A stretch of DNA of 23,640 nucleotides from a virus: positions 1 to 23,640 of IMG/VR virus record IMGVR_UViG_3300020160_001962. The stretch is one strand, 5' to 3'. Below the pieces are notes generated by a model. That model was not told the DNA's origin and ran no database searches. It saw only the letters and a program-made list of their open reading frames with translations. This document shows, in pieces, positions 7,793-15,873 of this stretch; the stretch's first letter is position 1, and the number at the start of each line of letters is the position of its first letter. The position numbers and the translations under genes are program-made.

Positions 7793-9055
7793 ATGTCAGA
7801 TTATAAAATTAGTGTAAAAAATCCAAAAAGTGATAATGAGAATAAGATTCAAGGTACATTATATCTTACAACAGAAACTCGTAAATCACAAGATACAAAA
7901 GTTGATAGGTTTTACTGGGTAACGGAAGCAAGATTGAATAATCTACCAAATCCATTTATAAATCCAATAACAAACTTACCAGTCTTAAATAGTGAAATAT
8001 ATGTAAAGTCAGAAGTAGAAAATATTTCAACTAGTTCTATTGATGAATCAGATGTATTGAACACAAGTTTAACAGATTTACAAGCAATCTTTTCTTATAG
8101 ATATGGTTTCTCTATTGATTTAAAATACGATGAGGTAATTGTTCAACCAACTGGTCCTAGTGCGTCATCATTATCAACAGGTCCTGAGATTACCACAACA
8201 AGTTCAGTGACAGCACCAACTAGTTCTTTAACTACTACAACTTCATCAGAACCAAGAGAATATACATTTGATGTTCAAATTAAAGATACTTTTTATAATT
8301 CTGAAATTGGGTATTTAACAATTACTGGAAAAGTAGATAATACATTTGTATATGGAGATGAACAAGATACTATTGATACGGAATATACAGAAGATATATT
8401 TGCTGGTTCAGAAGAAGACCAATTATTACTTGCAAGTATAGAACAAATATATCCTGCAGAAGTACTTGCAGAACTACCACCAGAAGAGGTTAAGATAATT
8501 AAGGAAAATGCCAAAGCTGCTCAAAAGTTAGGTAAACCATTAAAATCACCACCAAATGAACTTATAGTAGCAATGAGAAAGTATGGCATAACAAGTAAAC
8601 TTGAAAGAGCCCACTTTTTGGCACAATGTGCACATGAAAGTGGTAATTATGTTTACAAATCTGAACTTGCAAGTGGTAAAGCATATGAAGGAAGAAGAGA
8701 TTTAGGTAACACAAATCCTGGTGATGGACCTAAATACAAAGGAAGAGGTTTTATTCAAGTAACTGGAAGAGCAAACTATGAGGCATATAGCAAATATTTA
8801 GTTTCAAAAGGATTAGACAATGTTTTAAATAATCCTGATTTAGTTGCAACTAAGTATTCTGCAGATGCTGCTTGTTATTGGTGGAAGTTTTTATCTAGAA
8901 ATATAACAAATCTTGCACTAAAAGGTTCATCTTCATCAGTTGTTGAATTGGTGACTAGAAGAGTTAATGGTGGTACTAATGGATTGAATGATAGACAACA
9001 AAAATTTGATAAAATTTGGGGTGAAATTTCACAAGATGGGTCAAGATATGCATAA
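7793..9055 (+). CDS. Tail-associated GH19 lysozyme with hub-type N-terminal module
   Basis: A 420-residue two-part protein. Residues 1-125 repeat the PKSDN-type module of the upstream hub-like protein. Residues 125-165 are a Ser/Thr linker, and about 165-240 hold an acidic stretch with EYTEDIFAGSEE near residue 200. Residues about 245-415 are a glycoside hydrolase family 19 domain: AHFLAQCAHESG with Glu282 as probable catalytic acid, YEGRRDLGN with Glu299 as probable base, and GRGFIQVTGRANY at 317-329. GH19 domains in phages cut the peptidoglycan glycan strand. Fusion to a baseplate module within the tail operon points to local wall digestion during injection, like the lysozyme domain of T4 gp5, rather than to host lysis. 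It starts 16 nt after the hub gene with no box of its own. Confidence 0.9.
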   Translation: MSDYKISVKNPKSDNENKIQGTLYLTTETRKSQDTKVDRFYWVTEARLNNLPNPFINPITNLPVLNSEIYVKSEVENISTSSIDESDVLNTSLTDLQAIFSYRYGFSIDLKYDEVIVQPTGPSASSLSTGPEITTTSSVTAPTSSLTTTTSSEPREYTFDVQIKDTFYNSEIGYLTITGKVDNTFVYGDEQDTIDTEYTEDIFAGSEEDQLLLASIEQIYPAEVLAELPPEEVKIIKENAKAAQKLGKPLKSPPNELIVAMRKYGITSKLERAHFLAQCAHESGNYVYKSELASGKAYEGRRDLGNTNPGDGPKYKGRGFIQVTGRANYEAYSKYLVSKGLDNVLNNPDLVATKYSADAACYWWKFLSRNITNLALKGSSSSVVELVTRRVNGGTNGLNDRQQKFDKIWGEISQDGSRYA

Positions 9056-9060
9056 AAAAT

Positions 9061-9069
9061 TAATATATA
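9061..9069 (+). promoter_or_regulatory. TAATATATA box immediately before a tail gene
   Basis: TAATATATA is followed by CTAT and then the ATG at 9074, a gap of 4 nt. If used as a T4-late-like box, the transcript would begin at or next to the start codon. Confidence 0.5.
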
Positions 9070-9073
9070 CTAT

Positions 9074-11173
9074 ATGGCAGATATACCTTCAACAACAGAT
9101 GCAGTAAATTCTGCAAATTCATTAACACCTGTACCTTCTGAAACTGCATTAGCAGTTCAAAAAGCAGGTGACTTGAAATCTAATTTAGAGAATATAATAA
9201 AAAATGGACAACCTTGGCCACAAACAACCGTTAATCCAGGTCTTGGTAACTCTATTGGATTCTTACCACCATTATTAATCCCACCTAATAAAGATTTCAA
9301 AGAACCTAATAATACAACAATTATTGGTAGAAAACTCATAAATTATGAGTATGTAGATTGGATGGGTCAAAAGATAACTGAGAATGGATTAATACCTATA
9401 GATACAAGAGCAAGATTTGAAGAAAGTAAAAATTTACCAAAGACAAGAGATGAGTTAAAAATATCACCTTATAGTACAAGAGATAACTATTTGATATTTA
9501 ATGATGCTGGTACTGACTACTTTAAACATGGTTTACAAATTCTTAATAATTTAACACCTATTGAAAATCCAATAAATGGTGCATCTGATTTAAGATTAAG
9601 TCAATTTAAAAATACTCCATTTGAAAATAATGATCCTATTGTTTTTGGATTTGAGATTGTTATTGATGGTATTAGCTCACCATTATTAAATGGTTCAGTT
9701 GCAGACTTTCTTAATAATTATAAGATGATAAGTGAAATAAAAAGTAAGATACCTGTATATGAAGATTTTAAACAACAATTTATAAAATTTTTCAAAACAG
9801 TTGGAACAATTACTATAAATAATGAACAAGTAAATTTAAGTAAAACTAAAACTGGATATTCAAATAGTGAAAGTCCAAAAACACTATTTCAAAGTGGTAG
9901 ACAAGCTTATATGAGTCATTACTTAAAGAAAGTTGAAGGACTTAATCTTTTAAGTGAGAGTAATACACCAGATACAAAGAAATATTTAGTTGATTATAGA
10001 AAAGATGTTATAAAATTAGACTTTTCTGAGGATGTATCAATGAGTTTAGGTACATTAGCACATCTATATAAATTAATGTATTGGTCAAAACCTAATGGTA
10101 AAAGTTTAGTTCCTGAGAACTTATTGAGATTTAATTGTGATATTATTGTATCAGAGGTTAGAAATTTTAATAGAGTTAGGAAAGCCATAGATTCTAATGA
10201 TTTAGAAGTTATAAAAGACAACTTATCTAGATATGTTTACTCATTAAAAGAGTGTCAATTTTATTTTAACTCAATGCCACATCCTACAGGAATAGATTTA
10301 AGTGATACCCCAAAAACACATGATGTAACTACTTTAGAATTTGATTTTAAATACTCTACTGTTAAATTTGAGAAGTTTATGGAAGGTAGTAATGGATTTG
10401 GACAATATGTTGGTTATGATGGTGGTGCAATATGGAAAGTTGGTAATCCAGGTGAGAGAGGAAGTAGAGGAAATACATCATCATCTATAGATACATCAAT
10501 TCCAAAATTTTATACTGTTGGTGGTAATAAATTCAGACAAAATGGTGTTGCATCTCCATTTCTTATAAATAGTTATGGAACTGGATTACCAGTAGATACA
10601 ACAGCAAGTGAGAGAGTAGGTGGTTTAGAGGCTATAAAACTTGATAGTGCACCTTTGGTAAAAACTGAAAGTGGATTAGCTAAATTAAAAGAAGAACAAA
10701 AGGCAAAATTAGATACAATAGGTAAAAATCTAAGTGCTCAGGCAGGTGGATTAGAAAGTCTTAAAAATAACTTAAAGGATCCAAGTTTTATAGATAGATT
10801 AAAAGATGCTGGTAAGAAAGGTGTTCAATCATTAAGTCAGAATCTTAAAGGTTCTAATTCCCCAATGAACTTTATTGATAGAATAAAAGAATCAACTAAA
10901 AGTAATGTTAAGGTACAAATTGCAAATCTTGTAAATAATAGAATTAATCTTTTATCCAGAACTATTAATAAATTAGGTATTGAATTTGTTGGTGGAAAAG
11001 GAGTTAGACCACCTAAAAATGTTTATACTCCAGACCAAGGTGCTCTTGGAAATGCAATGAGTAATGTTTCTGATAGATTCTTTTATGATGTTAGAAATGA
11101 ATTGGTTGATTTTGCAGGTGGTGCTCTTAGTAGTTTCTTAAATGGAGGTATTAGTAGTTTTACCAGAAGATAA
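9074..11173 (+). CDS. Tail-tube/baseplate protein (699 aa), possible tube-initiator type
   Basis: A large structural protein. Residues 1-130 are Pro/Asn-rich and extended. About 290-420 resembles tail-tube-fold proteins (gp19/gp48/gp54 group): DVSMSLGTLAHLYKLMYW, a conserved-looking FNCDIIVSEVRNF strand, then YVYSLKECQFYFNSMPHP. About 515-620 is helical with Leu/Lys heptad-like spacing. The C-terminus (about 625-699) is Gly/Asn-rich with a final GGALSSFLNGG segment. In T4, gp48 and gp54 cap the baseplate and start tube assembly; the position between lysozyme and spike genes fits such a role. The exact homologue cannot be fixed from reading alone. Its own TAATATATA box precedes it. Confidence 0.6.
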   Translation: MADIPSTTDAVNSANSLTPVPSETALAVQKAGDLKSNLENIIKNGQPWPQTTVNPGLGNSIGFLPPLLIPPNKDFKEPNNTTIIGRKLINYEYVDWMGQKITENGLIPIDTRARFEESKNLPKTRDELKISPYSTRDNYLIFNDAGTDYFKHGLQILNNLTPIENPINGASDLRLSQFKNTPFENNDPIVFGFEIVIDGISSPLLNGSVADFLNNYKMISEIKSKIPVYEDFKQQFIKFFKTVGTITINNEQVNLSKTKTGYSNSESPKTLFQSGRQAYMSHYLKKVEGLNLLSESNTPDTKKYLVDYRKDVIKLDFSEDVSMSLGTLAHLYKLMYWSKPNGKSLVPENLLRFNCDIIVSEVRNFNRVRKAIDSNDLEVIKDNLSRYVYSLKECQFYFNSMPHPTGIDLSDTPKTHDVTTLEFDFKYSTVKFEKFMEGSNGFGQYVGYDGGAIWKVGNPGERGSRGNTSSSIDTSIPKFYTVGGNKFRQNGVASPFLINSYGTGLPVDTTASERVGGLEAIKLDSAPLVKTESGLAKLKEEQKAKLDTIGKNLSAQAGGLESLKNNLKDPSFIDRLKDAGKKGVQSLSQNLKGSNSPMNFIDRIKESTKSNVKVQIANLVNNRINLLSRTINKLGIEFVGGKGVRPPKNVYTPDQGALGNAMSNVSDRFFYDVRNELVDFAGGALSSFLNGGISSFTRR

Positions 11174-11179
11174 GTATTT

Positions 11180-11188
11180 TAATATATA
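11180..11188 (+). promoter_or_regulatory. TAATATATA box before the inserted homing endonuclease
   Basis: TAATATATA ends 5 nt before the ATG at 11194. The spike gene downstream has no box, so this may be the spike gene's original promoter, now serving the endonuclease as well. Confidence 0.45.
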
Positions 11189-11193
11189 ATTCT

Positions 11194-11925
11194 ATGGTAG
11201 GATATTTTAATGATACTCAGAAATTTGTAGATAAGTGTAAAGTAATACATAATGACTTTTATGATTACTCCTTAGTCAATTATAAATCATATAATAAACC
11301 TGTTGATATAATTTGTCCAATACATGGAGTATTTAGTCAAAAACCTACTGATCATAAGGATAAAAAAAGAGGTTGTCAAAAGTGTGGATTGGAAAAATCA
11401 ACACTTAATAAAAACTCCACAAAATCTTTTATTGATAAATCGAATCTTAAACACCTAAATAAGTATGATTATTCTATAACTGACTATAAAAATGCAAGAG
11501 ATTTTGTAGATATAATATGTCCAAAACATGGTAAGTTTAGACAACTTGCATCCTCACATATTAGAGGAAAAGGATGTAAATCTTGTAATGAATCAAAAGG
11601 TGAGTTAAAAATTTCACAAATTTTAAATGAAAATAATATAAAATATATCAGAGAATATAAATTTGATGGGTGTTTTAATAAATATAAACTACCATTTGAC
11701 TTCTACTTAACTGATTTTAATGTTTGTATTGAATATGATGGTGAAATGCACTTTAAGGAAATTGAAAGATTTGGAGGTAAGGTTAAATTAGATTATCATA
11801 TTAAGAATGATAATATTAAGAATAAGTTTTGTATTGATAATAATATTAGACTATTTAGAATAAAATATAATCAAAATATTGATATAGAAATGACAAAAAT
11901 AATAAATTATTTATGGCAAAAGTAG
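11194..11925 (+). CDS. Free-standing homing endonuclease, EDxHD/Vsr-like with two zinc-type repeats
   Basis: A 243-residue nuclease. Two related modules of about 50 residues (about 18-66 and 83-129) each hold YDYS, VDIICP.HG.F and a C-terminal GC..C, giving Cys/His sets expected to bind zinc and DNA. The C-terminal half (about 135-243) is a Vsr/restriction-like fold: conserved Glu in GELKIS, Asp in LPFDFYL, and EYDGEMHF, a pattern matching the EDxHD family typified by phage endonuclease I-Bth0305I. Such enzymes cut phage genomes lacking the gene and spread it by repair. Flanking genes are intact, so it is intergenic rather than intron-borne. Its last 13 nt overlap the start of the spike gene, an unusually tight fit. 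Confidence 0.85.
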   Translation: MVGYFNDTQKFVDKCKVIHNDFYDYSLVNYKSYNKPVDIICPIHGVFSQKPTDHKDKKRGCQKCGLEKSTLNKNSTKSFIDKSNLKHLNKYDYSITDYKNARDFVDIICPKHGKFRQLASSHIRGKGCKSCNESKGELKISQILNENNIKYIREYKFDGCFNKYKLPFDFYLTDFNVCIEYDGEMHFKEIERFGGKVKLDYHIKNDNIKNKFCIDNNIRLFRIKYNQNIDIEMTKIINYLWQK

Positions 11926-13829
11926 AAGCAAATAAAACATATGTTGGAGTTGTTGAAGATAACTATGATCCAAAAAGATTGGGACGTGTTAAAGTAAGAG
12001 TTTTAGATGTTTTTGATAACTTAAAAGTAGAAGATATTCCTTTTGCAACTGCTTGGAAAGATCTTAATGGGAATGTTGTTAACATTCCAGAAAAAGGTAA
12101 AGTGCTTCTTGTAGTTTTTGACCAAGGTGATGAGTACAAACCAGAATTTATTTCATCAGACCATTACAATGTAAATTTAGAAAAGAAATTAACTTCATTG
12201 TCTGCTACAGATTATATTTCTATGAAATCTCTTTTATTTGATCATAAAACACAAGTTTATGTTAATGATAAAGAAGGTTTAAAATTAGATCATAAATACA
12301 ATAATGTTAATATAACTGAGAATACTATTGATTTTAACTTAAAAGATAACAATAGACATGTTAATATTGGTGATGCTACAGCAGGTCAACAAGCTATCTT
12401 AGGTAATCACTGGATGGATTGGTTTGATGAGTTTGTAGATAATTTAATGGGTAACAATGGTGGTCCTTATTTAGGAAACTTAGGTGCACCAGTTGTTACT
12501 AATCCAGCAATGATACAAGTTTTAATGAAATATAAAGCTAAAAGAGATCCAGTTTTCTTATCACATCATGTTAATATTGTTGATAATAATAAAGTTAGTA
12601 CAGTAAGAAATACAAAAAGAGAAGATAATCCACAATTAGGAGATGCTTGGAATTCAACAAAAGTTGAAAATAATCTTACTAAAAAGACTAATGAAGATTT
12701 TAAACCAGTTGAAGGTCCTAAGAAAGAGTATGATGACAAACATGTTGAACCTGCAATTAATAAACCAGTAACACCAGTTGGTGGAACTGCTGCAGGTGGT
12801 AGTACTGCATCTGCACAAGTTGCAACACCTACACCTACAACTACATCAGCTTTACCACCTGCTAATACAAATCCAGTAAATGAACCTTTATCATCTCCTA
12901 CATCTAATCCAAAAATAGATAAGATGATAAGTTTCTTAAAATCTAAGAGATATAGTGTTTATGAGGATATAGGAGTTTTAAATATAGTTTCTATGCAATC
13001 ACCTAATAAAGATAGTGGTGAAGTTAGTAATAAGTTTGATGATACATTAAATCTATTCTTTAAAAATGAAAGTGGGAATTGGGAGTTATTAGAATATCAA
13101 GTAACTACATTACCTGGATTTGTTCCTAAAACAACTTCATTACCAGATGGTGTTGGAATGTTAGCATTAGGACAATATGTTGATCAGTTAAAATTAGATA
13201 CTTATATAGTTGATGCCAGTACAACACCATATAAAACAGATAGATGTTTAAAAGTTGGTGAATGTGTAATTCATATTAATGATAGTACTGATAAATATAA
13301 TTATAAGTCAAACAAAATTAAAGCAAAGTCAATAGTTTTAATTCATAGGTCAAGTAATGGTATTGCAGATTATGTGTTTAATTATTCTGGTGGAGCTCAT
13401 GTATTTAAAAACTCAACTCAATATGACCAATTTTTGGATTTTTGTGATAAACAAGTTAAGTTATCAAATAAAGCTGTATTTACATATACACTTTGTAGAG
13501 CAAGTGAGTTTGAATCTTTTGTTCCTGTGGATGAAACAGAAGCAACTATTGCAAATAACACCACAACTGAATTACCAAATAATCCAGCTATAGATTGGGA
13601 AGTTGGTAAAAAAGTGAATAGTGAATTATCAGTTGATAATAATATTAAAGTAGATTGGATTATTACAAAAGATACTAAACCTGGAAATTATACATCAATA
13701 CTAACAAGTACTAATGGTAGAGATATTAAGAGTGAAACATATACTGATACAGACTTATCTAAACTTGAGAAGACTTTAAGAGAACAAGCATTACAAGATT
13801 TCAATCAACTTAAACTTGAAAGAGGTTAA
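11913..13829 (+). CDS. Baseplate central spike protein, gp5-like OB-fold N-terminus
   Basis: A 638-residue spike protein. Residues 1-85 match the gp5/VgrG OB-fold pattern: TYVGVVEDNYDPKRLGRVKV, then a short strand and GKVLLVVFDQGDEYKPEF. Residues about 95-160 look like repetitive beta strands, and 160-230 hold WMDWFDEF and NPAMIQV segments. A Pro/Thr/Ala linker spans about 270-330. Residues about 335-550 resemble a phage domain that in relatives carries an IHR...SxGC signature; here it reads VLIHRSS ... NYSGGAHVF, with Ala in place of Cys. The C-terminal 75 residues are a small alpha/beta tail. It forms the membrane-puncturing tip with the hub protein upstream. The ATG lies inside the preceding endonuclease gene and gives the family-typical N-terminus. 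The stop overlaps that of the convergent gene. Confidence 0.82.
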   Translation: MAKVEANKTYVGVVEDNYDPKRLGRVKVRVLDVFDNLKVEDIPFATAWKDLNGNVVNIPEKGKVLLVVFDQGDEYKPEFISSDHYNVNLEKKLTSLSATDYISMKSLLFDHKTQVYVNDKEGLKLDHKYNNVNITENTIDFNLKDNNRHVNIGDATAGQQAILGNHWMDWFDEFVDNLMGNNGGPYLGNLGAPVVTNPAMIQVLMKYKAKRDPVFLSHHVNIVDNNKVSTVRNTKREDNPQLGDAWNSTKVENNLTKKTNEDFKPVEGPKKEYDDKHVEPAINKPVTPVGGTAAGGSTASAQVATPTPTTTSALPPANTNPVNEPLSSPTSNPKIDKMISFLKSKRYSVYEDIGVLNIVSMQSPNKDSGEVSNKFDDTLNLFFKNESGNWELLEYQVTTLPGFVPKTTSLPDGVGMLALGQYVDQLKLDTYIVDASTTPYKTDRCLKVGECVIHINDSTDKYNYKSNKIKAKSIVLIHRSSNGIADYVFNYSGGAHVFKNSTQYDQFLDFCDKQVKLSNKAVFTYTLCRASEFESFVPVDETEATIANNTTTELPNNPAIDWEVGKKVNSELSVDNNIKVDWIITKDTKPGNYTSILTSTNGRDIKSETYTDTDLSKLEKTLREQALQDFNQLKLERG

Positions 13830-15349
13830 ACAATTGATTGTGATTGTTTTTTAACAACATCAAGACCTTTATCATTCATTCTATGAAGAGCAACAGAACT
13901 CCAATCAACATTAGATATTTGTAATTTATTTTGAGTAAAGTCACTTAACCATTTGAAACCAGTCCATACTTGTATGTGTCCATAAGGTTTACCACCAGTA
14001 TAATCAACTGCAACTACATCACCTATTTGCCATTTATCTGGTGAGTTGAAATAATCTTTTGATATTTTTAATTTATTATTAAAATATCCAGTTCCTATAA
14101 ATGAATTACTACCATTCATTGAGAATGTATTTGCATTTCCTCTTATTGTACCAACTTTCTTAATACCTGTAAGTGCATATAGAACTGACAGTGTACCTTG
14201 TGGACATAAACCATGTACACCTTTTATATAACCACTTCTAAGATTTTCATAATTAACTCTTGGATTCTTACCTAATTCTCTTGCACATTCTCCTGCAAGT
14301 CTTAATAATGAATCAAGATTATTAAATGTTCTTATATTAGCAGGTGTACCTGGTTCAACCAATTGACTATCACTATCTTCTTGTCCAGAACTTATTTGTT
14401 CTTGTAATTTCAATTCCTCTTCTTCAACCCCTGCAAATGGTTCCTCACTATATTCATCTGATAAATCAGTAATTTCATCATCTTGTAATACAGTTTGATT
14501 TTCAATAAGTTCTTTATTTTTGCCTATAAATATCTTAAATGTTGTATCAATTTTGACCTTTACAGATTCAGGAAGTACAACTATTATTGGTTCTTTAGGT
14601 GTTTCATTAGCTACAACTACATTTGTAGGTAATGGTTCAGGTTCTATTGGTTTCATTGGACTTTTATAAGGTATAATAGAACAACTTTCATTATTTGGAG
14701 AACAAAGTGCCAATTCATCATAATTAGGAACTTTTCTTTTCCAAGCAGAAATAATATCTTCTATTATATAAATATCTTGTACTAAACCACCATATTCTTT
14801 TACATCAACTAATTTTCTATAGTCAATTTCATTATTCTTTGTTAAATGTAATAAATTGTTTTGTTCTTTAGATGGGTCACCAACACCAACAATCCAGTGA
14901 CTTTTAGTTATTGTTGGTGTTGTATTTATTTCTTTACCTTTATCATCACTATAAGTAAGTCCACCAACTACCATATTATTCTCATCAGTCCAATTTATAT
15001 ATATTTCAGCACCATTATTTAAGTAATATGGATCAAATCCATACTTTCTCCAAATAGGAACTTTTAATTCCCAAGGATCTTGTATTACTTCATATTCACT
15101 ACCACCACCTTCACTTCTAGCATTCATATCTATGAAGTCTGTTATAAATTGATCGTCTGTAAAATCTTTAAAAATTCCTTTTAATCTATAAGTTGTTTCA
15201 ATCCAAACAGGTCTATCATTATTAAAACCTACAAGTACTCTATCATCTACACCAAATGTACGTTTATCTTCATATAAAGTTACCTTAATATCTAAAGTAC
15301 CTGACTTTACATTAGTTCTTCTTACTCTTACTGATTTAATCTCTTTCAT
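13826..15349 (-). CDS. Baseplate protein with C-terminal CHAP/NlpC-like peptidoglycan peptidase
   Basis: A 507-residue protein. Residues 1-210 are beta-rich and structural, containing WELKVPIWRKYG and INWTDENNMVVGGLTY. Residues 228-335 are a Pro/Glu/Val linker with EYSEEPFAGVEEEEL at 299-313. Residues about 340-490 are a papain-like domain: probable nucleophile Cys382 in GLCPQG, GDVVAVDY (443-450), His458 in YGHIQVWTG, and Asp470 in WLSDF, a typical CHAP/NlpC arrangement of Cys, His and polar third residue. Such domains cut peptide stems or cross-bridges. It is last in a three-gene minus-strand baseplate operon, starting 1 nt after the previous stop. Its role is presumably wall digestion during injection, complementary to the GH19 enzyme, though a lysis role cannot be excluded. 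Confidence 0.8.
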   Translation of the reverse strand: MKEIKSVRVRRTNVKSGTLDIKVTLYEDKRTFGVDDRVLVGFNNDRPVWIETTYRLKGIFKDFTDDQFITDFIDMNARSEGGGSEYEVIQDPWELKVPIWRKYGFDPYYLNNGAEIYINWTDENNMVVGGLTYSDDKGKEINTTPTITKSHWIVGVGDPSKEQNNLLHLTKNNEIDYRKLVDVKEYGGLVQDIYIIEDIISAWKRKVPNYDELALCSPNNESCSIIPYKSPMKPIEPEPLPTNVVVANETPKEPIIVVLPESVKVKIDTTFKIFIGKNKELIENQTVLQDDEITDLSDEYSEEPFAGVEEEELKLQEQISSGQEDSDSQLVEPGTPANIRTFNNLDSLLRLAGECARELGKNPRVNYENLRSGYIKGVHGLCPQGTLSVLYALTGIKKVGTIRGNANTFSMNGSNSFIGTGYFNNKLKISKDYFNSPDKWQIGDVVAVDYTGGKPYGHIQVWTGFKWLSDFTQNKLQISNVDWSSVALHRMNDKGLDVVKKQSQSIV

Positions 15350-15350
15350 A

Positions 15351-15857
15351 TTATAATCCTCCTATTGAAAATCTACCATCTACTATTCTTACTGGTTCTC
15401 TTGGTGTATCTAAAACAACTGGTGATAAAGAATAATCATTCTCAATATAATTTTGTCTTGATGCATCTCTTCTTGTTGTTTTATTTGGTGTATTTGGTGT
15501 ACCTAATTGTCTAGTTATTGAGTTATCAACTATTGTATCTGATGGTAAATATCTAAAGTTTTCAATCTCTCCTATTATTGGATAATCTAATATCATACCT
15601 TCTTTTATATTCAATGGATTATCAATATTATTGATATATAATATAACATCTATATCTTGTAAATAATTACTCATCATAGACATTTCAATTGAATACATTT
15701 TTGAAAAAACTAAATCAATTCTCATCTCATCATCTTTGGTAATTGTATATTGATCCAATGCTATACTTGAATTGTAAATAAATGTTGGGGTAAATAGATT
15801 ATATAATCCAGTTTCATTATTTCTCTTTACTCCTTCTTGTAATGACTTTATATCCAT
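15351..15857 (-). CDS. Small baseplate protein (168 aa), possibly gp53/LysM-like
   Basis: Middle gene of the minus-strand baseplate operon, 16 nt after the upstream gene and 1 nt before the peptidase gene. Residues 40-98 contain DDEMRIDLVFSKMY, DIDVILYINNIDNPLNIKEG and a following MILDYP. The pattern of a folded helix, then 'residue-N-NI-x-NP-x-x-I-x-x-G-M', is reminiscent of gp53-type baseplate wedge proteins and of LysM-like small tail proteins (gpX type), which clamp neighbouring subunits. Residues 110-168 are Thr/Asn/Arg/Pro-rich and likely an extended arm. There is no promoter box before it, so it should depend on the operon promoter upstream of 17919. The family call is tentative; a structural role is likely from context. 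Confidence 0.65.
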   Translation of the reverse strand: MDIKSLQEGVKRNNETGLYNLFTPTFIYNSSIALDQYTITKDDEMRIDLVFSKMYSIEMSMMSNYLQDIDVILYINNIDNPLNIKEGMILDYPIIGEIENFRYLPSDTIVDNSITRQLGTPNTPNKTTRRDASRQNYIENDYSLSPVVLDTPREPVRIVDGRFSIGGL

Positions 15858-15873
15858 TTGTTAATTAATTTTT

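Noticed and set aside
11194-11925. Homing endonuclease inside a group I intron or intein
   Set aside because: Both neighbouring structural genes look intact with their own starts and stops, so the gene is intergenic. The same holds for the GIY-YIG gene at 18593-19297.
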